In this document: positions 56,622-64,000 of the stretch, in pieces
How positions within the stretch are numbered: the stretch's first letter is position 1
How the letters are laid out: the number at the start of each line of letters is the position of its first letter
Assembly (NCBI RefSeq): GCF_016679925.1
Contig: NZ_JAEQBW010000001.1
Location: 434,001 to 498,000, forward strand
Reading direction: 5' to 3'
Length of the DNA stretch: 64,000 nt
DNA from: Marivirga aurantiaca
Lineage (GTDB): Bacteria; Bacteroidota; Bacteroidia; Cytophagales; Cyclobacteriaceae
Position numbers and translations under genes: made by a program
The notes under the pieces: model-generated
Told to the model about the DNA's origin: nothing
Databases searched by the model: none
What the model saw: the letters and a program-made list of their open reading frames with translations, nothing else

Positions 56622-57852
56622 AGCTCCAATTTTTTCGAGTAAAAAAAACAACAAGTGTAAAATAAAAAACAAATCTCAGGATATGAGCATACACTAAGAT
56701 TTCGATCCCTATACTATTTCCTGCAAAGATGTATATAATAAAAATAAAAGCACTTAACAATTCACATAGGATGTACTTTTTAGTCTGAACCGAAACCATG
56801 AGCATCAATGCAAAAGGAAAGCTGGCAAAGGCCAGTATATCTCCCAATATTTGAAATTTAAAAAGAGGAGTGGCTTGAAGGTATTCTGAAGAGTACAACA
56901 TTGTTATAATGGGTGCTCTGAATACAAAAACCAGGATGAAAAACAGAGCTGTGAAAAATCCTAAAATTTTCACTTGTTTTCGAAAATGCACTTTCATCTT
57001 ATCTCTACTTTTGTGGTAAAGCCTGGAAATCACAGGATAGAAAGTGAGAAATAAGAAACTCACAAACAATGCCCTGTAAGCTTCTGAAATTCGGACTATG
57101 GATTGCCAGTAGCCTGTTTCAGTACTCCCAAATAGATTGATGGCGTATTCACGAATGAAAAAATCCACCCATTTGCTGCTGATCCACACTGCCAAAGCCA
57201 TCCATAAAAATTGCTTAAAATGATTGAGGATTTCCTTATCCTGTGTGAAAGAAAGTGGTAAAAAAGTCAGTAAATCCCTATAAAGTACCCCTATAAAAAT
57301 AAAGGTAAACATGCCTTGAATGTAAAGGTAATACTGAAGCGTTTCTTCAATCCCTCCGGAAAGAATAAATAAGAAGGTAAAGATTATTATCCATTGTAGT
57401 AATTGAAGAACTCCTAACAGTTTTAACTTTTGCTTTGCTATTAATACGGCAGATGCAATGCCTTGCAGGCAAAGGAATAAAATAGCCATCAGAATGAATC
57501 CCCAATTTTGACTGGAAAAATTAAACAGGTCAGTGGGAAAAGCCTTTAAAATCCATAGAAGAAATAAGGTTGAGAGGAAAATAAGAATCGTAAAACCAAT
57601 GGCAGTAGCCATAAGCTTATTTTTGGAAAATGAATCCTTAGGATAGGCATTGATAAATCCCTGGACAACTGTATCCTGAATGGGTTGGTTAAACAAGCTG
57701 ATCAAATTTTGAAAGTGACTGAGAAGAGTGGTTCCGGCCGGCCCGTATAAAATGGCTACAAATTTTTGCATACCCAAGCCTCCAAGTGTACGGATAAGGA
57801 TGATAAATCCTCCCCAAAAACCACTCTTTCTTAATTTCAACCACTTTAGCAT
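56614..57852 (-). CDS. Wzx-type polysaccharide flippase
   Basis: 412 residues with about 12 hydrophobic segments. The N-terminus (FWGGFIILIRTLGGLGMQKFVAILYGPAG over 12-40) matches O-antigen/ECA translocases of the MVF superfamily (WzxE-like), with WVDFFIREYAINLFGSTETGYWQSIVRISE near 225-254. It would flip lipid-linked glycan units across the inner membrane. It is flanked in the same operon by a FemAB-like acyltransferase upstream and a GT2 downstream, both overlapping. Confidence 0.88.
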   Translation of the reverse strand: MLKWLKLRKSGFWGGFIILIRTLGGLGMQKFVAILYGPAGTTLLSHFQNLISLFNQPIQDTVVQGFINAYPKDSFSKNKLMATAIGFTILIFLSTLFLLWILKAFPTDLFNFSSQNWGFILMAILFLCLQGIASAVLIAKQKLKLLGVLQLLQWIIIFTFLFILSGGIEETLQYYLYIQGMFTFIFIGVLYRDLLTFLPLSFTQDKEILNHFKQFLWMALAVWISSKWVDFFIREYAINLFGSTETGYWQSIVRISEAYRALFVSFLFLTFYPVISRLYHKSRDKMKVHFRKQVKILGFFTALFFILVFVFRAPIITMLYSSEYLQATPLFKFQILGDILAFASFPFALMLMVSVQTKKYILCELLSAFIFIIYIFAGNSIGIEILVYAHILRFVFYFTLVVFFTRKNWSFA

Positions 57853-58763
57853 ACCAAGGTGTGTTTTTTTGTCATTACACTCCCAAGTGCTAATTTATGA
57901 TGCAAGAGTCCTCTGTTGATCTTATTATTTATCATAGAAGTGCCCATATCAATGTATTGGACATTCTCTTTTTGGGCTAGCTCATAAAGCGCATTCCATA
58001 GTAAAAGCCCAGGATTGTCTTTGTCAAAGTCAGGATTTGTTATCAATGAATATATATAGTAACTATTGGATTTTGTCCTCATAAAAAATACTAATCCAAT
58101 GAGGTTTTGCCCATCCCTAAGTTGAAGGCATTGATAAGCATCAGGGAATGCGGTTTTGGCTTTTAGCATCCACTCTTTTGATATCAGGTTTCGATGGCCT
58201 TTCAGTTGCCGCCAATCCAGTAGTTGCTGATAAAGACTTTCCCATTCATTGGGCTCTGCTTCTTTTATGTTATAATTTGAATTGAGCAGACTTTTTAACT
58301 TTCGTTTTTTCCTTTTCTGCTGAATGTTTTCTTTAAAGGTTCTATTAGCTTTTATCGCTAAGTAATTTGAAATTTCTACTTTTTCAATGAAGCCATTATT
58401 TTCAGTAATGGTATGTATTATAGCTTTACTAATTTGGTTAAATGCAGGAGGGAGGATAAAGCTTATTTTTTGGTGATATTTACTTTTCAGGTGGCTGATG
58501 ATTTGTGGTATAAGTACTGGTAAGAGATTTTCATCAATGATAAATGGCTCAAAATAAGGAGCTTGGTAGGGGGTTTTCCATTCACCTTCCAACCGGGCAA
58601 AACACCAGAATGAAATAATTTTACCGGCCGGGTTTTTTACTGTGAGGGGCACATATTTTATTTCTGATTTCCTTAGTTCCCAAAATCCTTTCTTAGTGAA
58701 AAGGCTAAAATTCATCAGCTCTTCCCATTCGGATTCCGGCCATTCTTCAAAAATGCTGTACAT
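57846..58763 (-). CDS. FemAB/GNAT-like acyltransferase
   Basis: 305 residues from the ATG at 58761-58763 (MYSIFEEWPESEWEEL). An upstream in-frame start at 58853 adds 30 unlikely residues. The C-terminal GNAT-type fold (Acetyltransf_6) shows LRDGQNLIGLVFFMRTKSNSYYIYSLITNPD and DNPGLLLWNALYELAQKENVQYIDMG spread over 215-285. FemAB-like proteins of this kind add amino acids or acyl groups to polysaccharides or peptidoglycan precursors. The gene overlaps the flippase by 7 bases, so glycan decoration is the likely role. Confidence 0.75.
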   Translation of the reverse strand: MYSIFEEWPESEWEELMNFSLFTKKGFWELRKSEIKYVPLTVKNPAGKIISFWCFARLEGEWKTPYQAPYFEPFIIDENLLPVLIPQIISHLKSKYHQKISFILPPAFNQISKAIIHTITENNGFIEKVEISNYLAIKANRTFKENIQQKRKKRKLKSLLNSNYNIKEAEPNEWESLYQQLLDWRQLKGHRNLISKEWMLKAKTAFPDAYQCLQLRDGQNLIGLVFFMRTKSNSYYIYSLITNPDFDKDNPGLLLWNALYELAQKENVQYIDMGTSMINNKINRGLLHHKLALGSVMTKKHTLVC

Positions 58764-58877
58764 AATTGGATTTTTGATTATCGTTTGACGATTTTTGATT
58801 TTAGCTAAGGATTTATGGGCACAAAACCCGTACTTCTGCCAACAGTTAAGCAAGCATGCTCGAAATATAATAAATAA

Positions 58878-59471
58878 ATGGAAGATTACTTTTTTACAGT
58901 ATCAGGAAGTGGGGAAAGTTTATACAAAGAAAAGGGAAGCAAATTCATAGGACTGACTTTTCGGGTAAAAGATGAAGAGGAAGTAAAAGAAGTGCTTGAA
59001 GAAGTGAAAAAGAAATATTATGATGCCCGCCATCATTGCTATGGCTACATTTTAGATGAAGATAAATATAGAGCCAATGATGATGGAGAGCCCAATCATT
59101 CTGCCGGGGACCCCATTTTAGGACAAATTCGTTCTAAAAAACTACAGCAGGTTCTGGTAGTAGTAGTCCGCTATTTTGGGGGCACTAAGTTAGGTGTGTC
59201 AGGCTTGATCAATGCTTATAAAACTGCTGCTTTTGAAGCCCTGGAAAATACAAAGTTATTAAAAGTAGTAATTGAAAAACACTATAGTTTGCACTATGGC
59301 TATGAACTTACCAATGAAGTGATGAAATTACTCTCTGATTTTGAAGTCAATATCATAGACCAGAATTTTACCGATACCTGTCGGGCCAAAGTAGGAGTAA
59401 GGCAGTCTCTGGCAGGAGAATTTGAGGAGGAGTGTGAGAAAACACAAGGTTTGGAAATAGAGGCAAACTGA
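58878..59471 (+). CDS. YigZ/IMPACT family protein
   Basis: 197 residues. The UPF0029 N-terminal block is clear: KGSKFIGLTF near 18-27, ARHHCYGYILDE near 50-61, NDDGEPNHSAGDPILGQI near 67-84 and VVRYFGGTKLGVSGLINAY near 96-114. A C-terminal DUF1949 ferredoxin-like domain follows (HYSLHYGYELTNEVMKLL). The family is related to yeast Yih1/mammalian IMPACT translation regulators; its bacterial role is unproved. It is divergent from the polysaccharide locus and monocistronic. Confidence 0.94.
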   Translation: MEDYFFTVSGSGESLYKEKGSKFIGLTFRVKDEEEVKEVLEEVKKKYYDARHHCYGYILDEDKYRANDDGEPNHSAGDPILGQIRSKKLQQVLVVVVRYFGGTKLGVSGLINAYKTAAFEALENTKLLKVVIEKHYSLHYGYELTNEVMKLLSDFEVNIIDQNFTDTCRAKVGVRQSLAGEFEEECEKTQGLEIEAN

Positions 59472-59562
59472 TGCTTATCTGATAATATTGTCTCTCGATT
59501 TTTGGGTTATGAGGTTATATGATAATTGTTTCCTTTTTGTTATAGCCTAATCAGCCAAGGTT

Positions 59563-59949
59563 TCAGTTAAAATAATCTATGAAATATTTATTCTTGAACA
59601 ACAAGAGCAAGATTACTGTATATGTCAGAAATTCTGCGCCCATTGCCAAATATTTGGTTTTACTTGTCATATATCCAAAGGTTTCAATGACACAAACCAA
59701 AGCCATTAATCCGTAAGCAACTGCCATTATTTGAGGTGTTTTGGTCCATTGTGCAAAATATCCGTAGAGGAAACTTATTGAGGCAAACAATACAGAACCC
59801 CAATGAATGATCAACAGCCAATTGGGAAATTCAGGATTGGTAAAAGGTTTCCAGGGAATCCTTGGCAGAATCATTTCAAGAAACCCACCTGCTGACCAAA
59901 GCAACAATAAGAAGTGAATAACCAATATTATGTATCCTAAAACGTGCAT
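59563..59949 (-). CDS. small four-helix membrane protein
   Basis: 128 residues with hydrophobic segments at about 3-22, 42-64, 72-92 and 97-118, joined by short loops; the second and third are separated by YGYFAQWTKTPQ. I do not recognise the family. It is last in the SDR-AraC run, 34 bases after the AraC gene, so it may be controlled by that regulator. No conserved catalytic residues are evident. Confidence 0.6.
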   Translation of the reverse strand: MHVLGYIILVIHFLLLLWSAGGFLEMILPRIPWKPFTNPEFPNWLLIIHWGSVLFASISFLYGYFAQWTKTPQIMAVAYGLMALVCVIETFGYMTSKTKYLAMGAEFLTYTVILLLLFKNKYFIDYFN

Positions 59950-59983
59950 ATTTAGTTGTCTTTATAGTTTTGTTGTCTATTTT

Positions 59984-60883
59984 TTAATTCATATGCTGTG
60001 CCCGAAATTCATTTGGATTAATTCCTACTCTCTTTTTGAACAACCTTGTAAAATATGGTGGATGTTCAAAACCCAATTGATAGGCTATTTCCGCAATAGT
60101 GACATCCGAACTTGTAAGGATGTTTTTAGCCTGATTAATAAGGTATAAGTGGATGTGTTCCAGTGCTGATTTTCCCGTTTCATGTCGCAATAGATCACTT
60201 AAATATTTTGGAGACAGGTGTAACTTTTCAGCTATATAATTTACTGAAGGGAGTCCTGAAATGTACTGCTGTTCTGTTCGATAATAAGCTTGTAAAACCT
60301 CATTAAATTTGGTGTAAAACCTTGAATTAATTGGTTGTCGATGTAAAAATTGTCGTTTATAAAAACGTTTGGCATAAACCAGAATTGATTCAATTTGTGC
60401 AATAATGAGTTCCTTGCTAAATTCATCTTCATTACTGTTGTACTCTTTTTCCATTTGGTGGAAATGTTGCCAGAAGATATGTTTTTCATTCTCCGAAACG
60501 TGCAAGGATTCATTCACTTCATATTCAAAAAAACTCATTTTTGTTATTTTGTAAAACAAGCCGCTATTGTTCAAAAAATCTTCATGAAATGCCAGAATAA
60601 ATCCTTTTTCATCGCATTTCACTTCCTTGAATTCAATAATTTGTCTTGGTTTAAAAAAAGATAAAGTTCCCTGCGTATGATCGTATGAGGAATGCCCATA
60701 TAAGATTTGTCCTTTGGTAATTTTTTTGAAAAAGATAAGATAGCAATCGCAAGTGAACTTTGGAACCTGTTTGAAATTCTCCATTTCGCAAGCTTCAAAA
60801 CTATTCAACCAGATCAACGGATGTTGCGGACCGGGTAATCCAAAGGCTTGCAATAAGTGGGATATGGTAGCGTAATGAATCAT
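59984..60883 (-). CDS. AraC family transcriptional regulator
   Basis: 299 residues. The N-terminal two thirds is a cupin-like sensing region (FKQVPKFTCDCYLIFFKK, HTQGTLSFFKPRQIIEF). The C-terminal pair of helix-turn-helix motifs is complete: VNYIAEKLHLSPKYLSDLLRHETGKSALEHIH at 209-240 and IAEIAYQLGFEHPPYFTRLFKKRVGINPNEFR at about 260-291. It overlaps the SDR gene by 4 bases. The arrangement suggests that it controls its own operon in response to a small molecule handled by the SDR. Confidence 0.94.
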   Translation of the reverse strand: MIHYATISHLLQAFGLPGPQHPLIWLNSFEACEMENFKQVPKFTCDCYLIFFKKITKGQILYGHSSYDHTQGTLSFFKPRQIIEFKEVKCDEKGFILAFHEDFLNNSGLFYKITKMSFFEYEVNESLHVSENEKHIFWQHFHQMEKEYNSNEDEFSKELIIAQIESILVYAKRFYKRQFLHRQPINSRFYTKFNEVLQAYYRTEQQYISGLPSVNYIAEKLHLSPKYLSDLLRHETGKSALEHIHLYLINQAKNILTSSDVTIAEIAYQLGFEHPPYFTRLFKKRVGINPNEFRAQHMN

Positions 60884-61695
60884 AATTTATAATGCCGTTT
60901 TACCAATCTCTGAAAATTGTTGGTTCCTAATATTTTTTTCATCCGAACCATCATTTTAGCATCTTTCCCTACCAAATATCGCATTTTTTTGCTACTTGTA
61001 GTAGCCGCTTCAAAGATGACTTTGGCCACATCTGTAGGCTTGGAAGGAAATGCAGCCTCATCACCTTGAAGTGCATTGTGTAGTTTGTTTTGGATCTGAT
61101 TATAATCTGTCAGATTGCCTTCCACAAAATTCATGCTTCTTCCGGCAAAATCGGTTTGCACTCCTCCGGGCTCTATGAGTTTTACGTCAATTCCCAAGGG
61201 GTTGAGTTCGTAGTTGAGTGATTCACTAAATCCTTCTACGGCATATTTGGTAGCATGATAGTAGGTAAATAGCGGAAAGGAAACCCGGCCGCCCATGGAT
61301 GAAATATTGATGATCCTACCTGATTTTTGTTGACGAAAATGTGGAAGTATTTGTTTGGTCACTTCAAACAGGCCGAATACATTTACATCAAATTGGTGTT
61401 GAATAGATTCTTTGCTTGCATATTCCATAACACCTGCCATTCCATATCCGGCATTATTGAGCAGGACATCTATTTTGCCAAAGGCAGTAATTGTAGCTTC
61501 AATTGCTTTTTGAATGGAACCGGTATTTAAAACATCCAATTCAAATAGTTTGAGGTGGTCTGTTTCCTTCAGTTCTTTTTCATTTTGCGGTTTTCGCATT
61601 GTCGCTGCAACGTTCCATCCTTTTTTTGCAAAATAAAATGCAGTTTCTTTTCCTATTCCACTGCTTGCTCCTGTAATTAAAATCGTTTTTGCCAT
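60880..61695 (-). CDS. short-chain dehydrogenase/reductase
   Basis: 271 residues from the ATG at 61693-61695 (a start at 61737 would add 14 residues). Cofactor motif TGASSGIGKE at 7-16, NNAGYGMAG near 80-88, catalytic Ser in NISSMGG and Tyr-x3-Lys in YHATKYAVEG. Classical SDR, NADP(H)-dependent by likelihood. The substrate is unknown. It is the first gene of an operon with the AraC regulator and a membrane protein. Confidence 0.94.
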   Translation of the reverse strand: MAKTILITGASSGIGKETAFYFAKKGWNVAATMRKPQNEKELKETDHLKLFELDVLNTGSIQKAIEATITAFGKIDVLLNNAGYGMAGVMEYASKESIQHQFDVNVFGLFEVTKQILPHFRQQKSGRIINISSMGGRVSFPLFTYYHATKYAVEGFSESLNYELNPLGIDVKLIEPGGVQTDFAGRSMNFVEGNLTDYNQIQNKLHNALQGDEAAFPSKPTDVAKVIFEAATTSSKKMRYLVGKDAKMMVRMKKILGTNNFQRLVKRHYKL

Positions 61696-61819
61696 ATCAG
61701 TATGTTTAATTATTATACTTAGGCAAATGTCGGACAAGCTAGGCTAAAGATGTTTATACAAACTGCTGTATGCGTGATACTTTTTGCCGGAAACTTGAAG
61801 CGTTCGATTTAGCAGCTGT

Positions 61820-62212
61820 TCATTTGAGGCGTTCTAATACTCCTTTACGCTTGATGAGGTTTTTATAGTCCCATTGAATCTCTTTCGACTTTTGAAGCCA
61901 GCGGCTTAAATCCTCTTTGTTAATTTGCTCTTTGGAGGTATATCGGATTTCGGCAGCTTTGAATTTACCTTCCTTTTGCAGCCCTTCTTCATCAAAAGAT
62001 TGCCCACTCCAAAATAATAACCTGATATTTTTTTTTAATTTACTATATCCCACAATTGGATTGCCATTCAAAAACCAAACAGGGTGTGCGTGCCAAATTT
62101 TATTTTCTGCTTCCGGTAAGTTACTACTGATTTCCCGGGATAAGATATGGCAGATTTCCTGGTCTTCCTCACTTAAAAGTGAATTATTATATGCTTGAAT
62201 TTCTTCGTTCAT
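61820..62212 (-). CDS. DUF1801 (YdhG-like) domain protein
   Basis: 130 residues of the YdhG/frataxin-like alpha/beta fold: IWHAHPVWFLNGNPIVGYSKLKKNIRLLFWSG over 39-70 is the DUF1801 core, and FKAAEIRYTSKEQINKEDLSRWLQKS is the C-terminal part. Members of this family in Bacillus have been linked to intracellular iron handling, but for this protein that is uncertain. It stands alone, transcribed in the same direction as the SDR operon. Confidence 0.82.
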   Translation of the reverse strand: MNEEIQAYNNSLLSEEDQEICHILSREISSNLPEAENKIWHAHPVWFLNGNPIVGYSKLKKNIRLLFWSGQSFDEEGLQKEGKFKAAEIRYTSKEQINKEDLSRWLQKSKEIQWDYKNLIKRKGVLERLK

Positions 62213-62412
62213 TGACTTATTTTGTTGGTGGTATATTATCTACTATTTTTTTTATGGATTGTTTAAGTTGTGCTATAAAATTCAATGATAATCCGGGTTC
62301 TTGATTATAATAGCTGTGCTGACCAATCAACATATCTCACGCTAAACATTAATGAGATACCGATACCGCAGTGGCGGCATAAGTTAAATTTCTTCTTTTG
62401 AAAAATTCAAGA

Positions 62413-62447
62413 ATCCCCCTTAGTCCCCCTTTTGCTGAAAGGGGGAG
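62413..62447. repeat. CCCCC/GGGGG hairpin intergenic repeat
   Basis: TCCCCCTTTT at 62424-62433 pairs with AAAGGGGGA at 62438-62446, preceded by AATCCCCCTTAG at 62413-62423. It is the same type of repeat as at 54795-54820. The rest of the 62213-62542 gap shows no ORF and only a small GC-rich patch near 62355-62375. Confidence 0.65.
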
Positions 62448-62542
62448 CGTATAAGGAATCATCAAAATCTTCTTTTAGAAAGTTTGTTTTAAGGCGATAT
62501 AATATTTCCTGAAAACAAAAACTTATAATAAAACATTCTGTC

Positions 62543-63595
62543 TTATGCTTGATCAAGCTTTATATCCAATCGCTCTTTCACAAAGTCTTTTTCCCTTGCA
62601 GATAATTCCTCACTTTGCTTTTTAATTTCGTGGTGTAAAAAAGCTTTATCTTTATAAGATGCAGCTTCAAAACGATATTCTGTTGTTTCCAACTCATAAT
62701 CATAAGGGCCTTTTTGGGAAATCAACTTTACTATAATTGGGGAGGTTTCCACCACAATAAATAGTAAGAGGATAAAGATGTTAGCATACCAAATGGCAGT
62801 GCTTTTAGCACTTAGTCTATCAAGTGATTCCAGCCGGGCTGCGGGGCCGTCAACTGAATCCTCTTCCAAGCTCTCAACTTTATGTTGTTCATCCTGAATC
62901 AGGGCTGTCAGTGCTTCCTGTTTTTGGGCAATCAGCTGGTTGTTGGTAGTCATTAAGGCTTGTAGTTCCGATTCTACCTGGTCTACATCGGCTTTTTTAA
63001 TTTTGTAAATAGGTCCCGGGCTGCGTTGGCCGGTGCCGCCTGTTCCATCTGCCTCCTGTTGTGCAATACGTGCCAACTCATCTCTTTTAGCTGCTTTAAG
63101 AGTTATTTCTTCTTTTAAAGTAGCTATTTCTGATTGCAATGCTTCTCTGGGAGCAGTATATTGATTCCTGATGGCATTTTCTTGTGAAGCGTAACTCTCC
63201 TGTGCCATTACAGACAGTTCTGCATTGATTTCTTTTTCAAATATTTTTAACTCCAGAGGTTTTGCAATTACAATGGAGATCATCACAGCCAACAAAATCC
63301 TTGGGAGTGCTATTTTGAATTCCTGAAATCTCCGGTTACTTTTTCGCATCCCGGACACAATATAGCGGTCCAGGTTGAAAATCATCAGGCCCCAGACCAA
63401 ACCTAAGGCTATGGCGAAAAAAGCCTGGTCAAAAACTGTGTAGAAGGCATAGGCTGCAGCGAATGCCGCAAATAGTCCTGTAAAAAAGATAGTGGCTCCT
63501 ATACCGATATATTTATTGGAGTCGGTGGGACATTTCTTTAAGGTTTCGGTATCTGCTCCCGAGCAGTACCAGAAAAATGATTGAATCTTTTCCAT
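62543..63595 (-). CDS. DUF4407 membrane protein with coiled coil
   Basis: 350 residues. FFWYCSGADTETLKKCPTDSNKY at 7-29 is the DUF4407 opening, with hydrophobic segments at about 31-50, 56-76 and 98-114. A long coiled coil follows (residues 125-250: EALQSEIATLKEEITLKAAK, DQVESELQALMTTNNQLIAQ), then a fourth membrane segment at about 267-286 and a charged C-terminal helix. The coiled coil is probably periplasmic. Function unknown. It is monocistronic. Confidence 0.85.
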   Translation of the reverse strand: MEKIQSFFWYCSGADTETLKKCPTDSNKYIGIGATIFFTGLFAAFAAAYAFYTVFDQAFFAIALGLVWGLMIFNLDRYIVSGMRKSNRRFQEFKIALPRILLAVMISIVIAKPLELKIFEKEINAELSVMAQESYASQENAIRNQYTAPREALQSEIATLKEEITLKAAKRDELARIAQQEADGTGGTGQRSPGPIYKIKKADVDQVESELQALMTTNNQLIAQKQEALTALIQDEQHKVESLEEDSVDGPAARLESLDRLSAKSTAIWYANIFILLLFIVVETSPIIVKLISQKGPYDYELETTEYRFEAASYKDKAFLHHEIKKQSEELSAREKDFVKERLDIKLDQA

Positions 63596-63892
63596 AGGCT
63601 ACAAACGCTGTGGGTGTTTAAATATTAGAATTGATTTACAAAGTTGGTGCCAGTGCTGTTTGGAACAATTCCACCACATTTAGAGGCTCAGGAAGTTCGG
63701 TTTCGTACAGTAGAAGTGTACGATATTGCATTTTTGATCGCTTTTACTTTACTTAATAGTTCTAACCAATTTGGAGATGGTTTTGAGATGCCACTAAAAA
63801 TCTTGTACATTTTGATCCTCAGTGGCTGGTATTTACTGCGATTTATCGAAAACCCTCAATCATAAATCCACTTTGAATCCGAGGAAAAGTTG

Positions 63893-64000
63893 TTAATTTT
63901 CGGTCATGAAAGTAGGTAGGAAAACCTCTTTCATTATCACAAAAGGCAGCTTGTCTTCCTGGGAATTGTACGCTCCACCTGTAAACACAGCAACCATATC
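63893..64000 (-). CDS. C-terminal end of a serine hydrolase (beta-lactamase-like), partial
   Basis: The minus strand is open from the right edge to TAA at 63893-63895, showing 35 residues: DMVAVFTGGAYNSQ and PFVIMKEVFLPTFMTEN. VVVFTGG followed by a short helix is the usual C-terminus of class C beta-lactamase-type serine hydrolases of Bacteroidota. Only the last strand and helix are in view, so the active site cannot be seen. Confidence 0.5.
   Translation of the reverse strand, partial: DMVAVFTGGAYNSQEDKLPFVIMKEVFLPTFMTEN

Noticed and set aside
63644-63865. 73-codon plus-strand frame starting at TTG
   Set aside because: No ribosome site, no recognisable family and a weak start. The 63596-63892 gap shows no other supported feature either.

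Overview
The window is AT-rich chromosomal DNA from a member of the Bacteroidota, most probably a marine Cytophagales (Marivirga- or Fulvivirga-like; this placement is inference). The evidence is a type IX secretion sorting domain, a Porin_10-type outer-membrane protein, DUF4301, DUF4407, a eukaryotic-type (GT3) glycogen synthase beside GH57/GT4/GH31 genes, LpxK, and -7 promoter boxes of the form TAnnTTTG with few Shine-Dalgarno sites. There are no rRNA, tRNA, phage or CRISPR features. Gene order is mostly housekeeping and envelope functions, with two short repeat-rich gaps.

1-8575 is one tightly packed minus-strand polysaccharide operon: a YfhO-like membrane protein, GT2 glycosyltransferases, a DUF115/GT42-like protein, a hexapeptide acyltransferase, an SpsF-like cytidylyltransferase, a NeuB-type synthase, a methyltransferase, and at the left edge a GT2 fused to a CMP-sugar-synthetase-like domain. 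It looks built to make, activate and attach a nonulosonic (sialic-like) acid. 8770-16292 holds a lipoprotein, a thyA-led minus operon (thyA, PagL-like deacylase, DUF2807 lipoprotein, D-threonine aldolase-like enzyme), nnr, a tiny T9SS-tail protein and a TMEM86-like enzyme.

16381-20786 is a methionine/homoserine operon (OsmC, metY, metX, hom) behind a promoter, a SAM-I riboswitch and a 46-codon ORF that ends in a Cys/Met-packed tail. I read that ORF as a sulfur-amino-acid leader peptide. 20850-31058 carries rimK, a TIGR04283-type glycosyltransferase divergent from a DUF547 protein, an Omp85-type barrel, guaA, a TPR/periplasmic-binding-fold lipoprotein-like gene, hemL and a barrel protein. 31176-41318 is central and storage carbohydrate metabolism: pgi, a catalytically degenerate GH57-like protein, a GT4, a GH31, glycogen synthase and DUF4301.

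41381-45000 has an sdpR-sdpI pair with a clear operator palindrome and a cytosolic PAS histidine kinase with a single-domain response regulator. 45140-50338 has a zinc-ribbon coiled coil with Nif3-like protein, and a paired AstE-like hydrolase and GCS2-CBS ligase of unknown substrate. A MITE-like element (about 112 bp with TIRs and flanking direct repeats) lies at 50593-50724. After lpxK, a porin and miaE there is an 800-base non-coding stretch with an mgtE remnant and several palindromic repeats. 55276-58763 is a small polysaccharide locus (flippase, GT2, FemAB-like GNAT, LMW phosphatase), followed by yigZ, an SDR-AraC-membrane protein operon, a DUF1801 protein, DUF4407, and the tail of a serine hydrolase at the right edge.
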